A program made the position numbers and the translations under genes. The notes under the pieces are model-generated. The model was not told the DNA's origin. It saw only the letters and a list, made by a program, of their open reading frames with translations, and ran no database searches. This document shows, one piece after another, positions 63,462 through 64,000 of a DNA stretch of 64,000 nucleotides. Each line of letters begins with the position of its first letter. Position 1 is the stretch's first letter. The stretch spans positions 124,001-188,000 of the forward strand of contig JAHBTK010000008.1 of NCBI GenBank assembly GCA_019638625.1, read 5' to 3'. Source of the stretch: Chitinophagaceae bacterium. GTDB taxonomy: Bacteria > Bacteroidota > Bacteroidia > Chitinophagales > Chitinophagaceae.

Positions 63462-63487
63462 AAGGGTGTTTTTGTTTAAAATGGCCC

Positions 63488-63495
63488 CAAACATA
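63488..63495 (-). promoter_or_regulatory. -7 promoter box for the M28 peptidase
   Basis: Minus-strand TATGTTTG, a perfect TAnnTTTG, 27 bases before ATG 63461. A TTTG lies only 13 bases upstream, so the -33 half is uncertain. Confidence 0.4.
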
Positions 63496-63554
63496 AGTAA
63501 AAATGAGGCAAACTTTACGCCTGCCTCATCCGGAACCTTAGTTTAGTAATTTCC

Positions 63555-63597
63555 CGCTGACTTTCGCTGATATATAATATTTCTGCGATCATCTGCG
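63555..63597. repeat. 43-base direct repeat, copy 1
   Basis: Identical over 43 bases to 63896-63938. It contains CGCTGACTTTCGCTGA and ATCTGCG words, part of a family of CGCTGA/TCTGCG intergenic repeats seen in Bacteroidota genomes (recalled, not searched). Confidence 0.8.
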
Positions 63598-63704
63598 AAA
63601 TACATGCGGGAAGGAGTTTGCTCGTTGCTAATACGTACTGCCAATACAATTATAGCCTCGTAGAGGCGTCAGTTTGGTAGACTACGATCGTATGTGTTTT
63701 ATCA

Positions 63705-63746
63705 AGCCCCATTGGGGCGACAGATAAGTGCCGCCCCGATGGGGCT
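63705..63746. repeat. GC-rich REP-like inverted repeat
   Basis: Arms AGCCCCATTGGGGCG (63705-63719) and CGCCCCGATGGGGCT (63732-63746) are reverse complements with one mismatch around a 12-base spacer. Nearby, TACCAAAGTGTCGCCCTT (63771) and TACCAGAGTGACACCCTT (63801) form a degenerate direct repeat, and GCCTC-GTA-GAGGC (63655-63667) a small hairpin. The 63462-64000 spacer is thus mostly repeat elements, with no gene I can support. Confidence 0.65.
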
Positions 63747-63895
63747 GATATTACCATTTACATATTTTTCTACCAAAGTGTCGCCCTTACAGGGCTTACT
63801 TACCAGAGTGACACCCTTCCCGTACTTCTGAACGGTGGGCTTCTATTTTATACCATGGCACGGGAAAGTATCCTATCAGAATTGCCCGCAGATGG

Positions 63896-63938
63896 CGCTG
63901 ACTTTCGCTGATATATAATATTTCTGCGATCATCTGCG
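63896..63938. repeat. 43-base direct repeat, copy 2
   Basis: Exact copy of 63555-63597, 341 bases downstream. The flanks GCAGATGG on the left and GGACA on the right differ from copy 1. Confidence 0.8.
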
Positions 63939-64000
63939 GGACAATTGACATACACTAGGAGAGAACCGCTATTTTCTCCCTTGCCATTTTAGCCGCTTCC

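Noticed and set aside
63961..64000. Possible 3' end of a minus-strand gene at the window edge
   Set aside because: Two frames remain open to the edge (one ending KRLKWQGRK-stop, one reading EAAKMAREKIAVL into the repeat); too little sequence to choose.

Overview
The window looks like a chromosomal segment of a gliding-type Bacteroidota, most likely Chitinophagales/Chitinophagaceae (inference). The evidence is a gldK-gldL-gldM cluster, a C-terminal type IX secretion (T9SS) sorting domain, a BamA/TamA-like and a TonB-receptor-like outer-membrane protein, a DUF4271 gene beside hemD, and many -7 boxes of the form TAnnTTTG, the Bacteroidota housekeeping promoter motif. I saw no rRNA, tRNA or CRISPR array.

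Layout. 1-9.8 kb: gldKLM, then a minus-strand run BamA/TamA-like > DUF4271 > hemD > DUF255, divergent from hemW, with clpS convergent to hemW. 10-13.2 kb: a CPA2-type antiporter and a JmjC/cupin protein. 13.2-18.3 kb: the thrA-thrB-thrC operon, preceded by a newly read Thr/Ile-rich leader peptide and hairpin (candidate attenuator). 18.4-30.8 kb: a two-domain redoxin, fbp, a T9SS cargo, two tandem S66 carboxypeptidases, an orphan NarL-type regulator, a nitrilase-family enzyme, nagA, rho and asnS. 30.9-34.7 kb: a degenerate TlpA-like protein, a GH3-family pseudogene, a PDZ protein with palindromes over its promoter, and two uncharacterised genes. 34.8-38.7 kb: pheT, a small coiled-coil gene and zapA on the minus strand, with two paralogous genes of about 82 codons on the plus strand on either side of zapA. 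38.7-40.7 kb: a helically phased cluster of DnaA-box-like sites upstream of dnaB.

43.2-53.9 kb is an accessory island: decayed fragments, REP-like inverted repeats, an AT-rich secreted trypsin-like protease, and a type I restriction-modification operon (XRE regulator, hsdR, hsdS, prrC-like anticodon nuclease, hsdM), followed by a RhuM-Fic protein. The PrrC-like gene keeps the family's ATPase motifs and its Arg/Glu/His nuclease triad, so the locus probably encodes restriction backed by a tRNA-cleaving suicide system.

53.9-60.0 kb is a five-gene operon: ethanolamine-type permease, glutamine-synthetase-like ligase, iron alcohol dehydrogenase, class-I gamma-glutamyl hydrolase and aldehyde dehydrogenase. 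Together they could take up ethanolamine, gamma-glutamylate it, oxidise the alcohol to the acid and release glycine and glutamate, which is a microcompartment-free route. The window ends with nadB, an M28 peptidase and a repeat-rich intergenic region.
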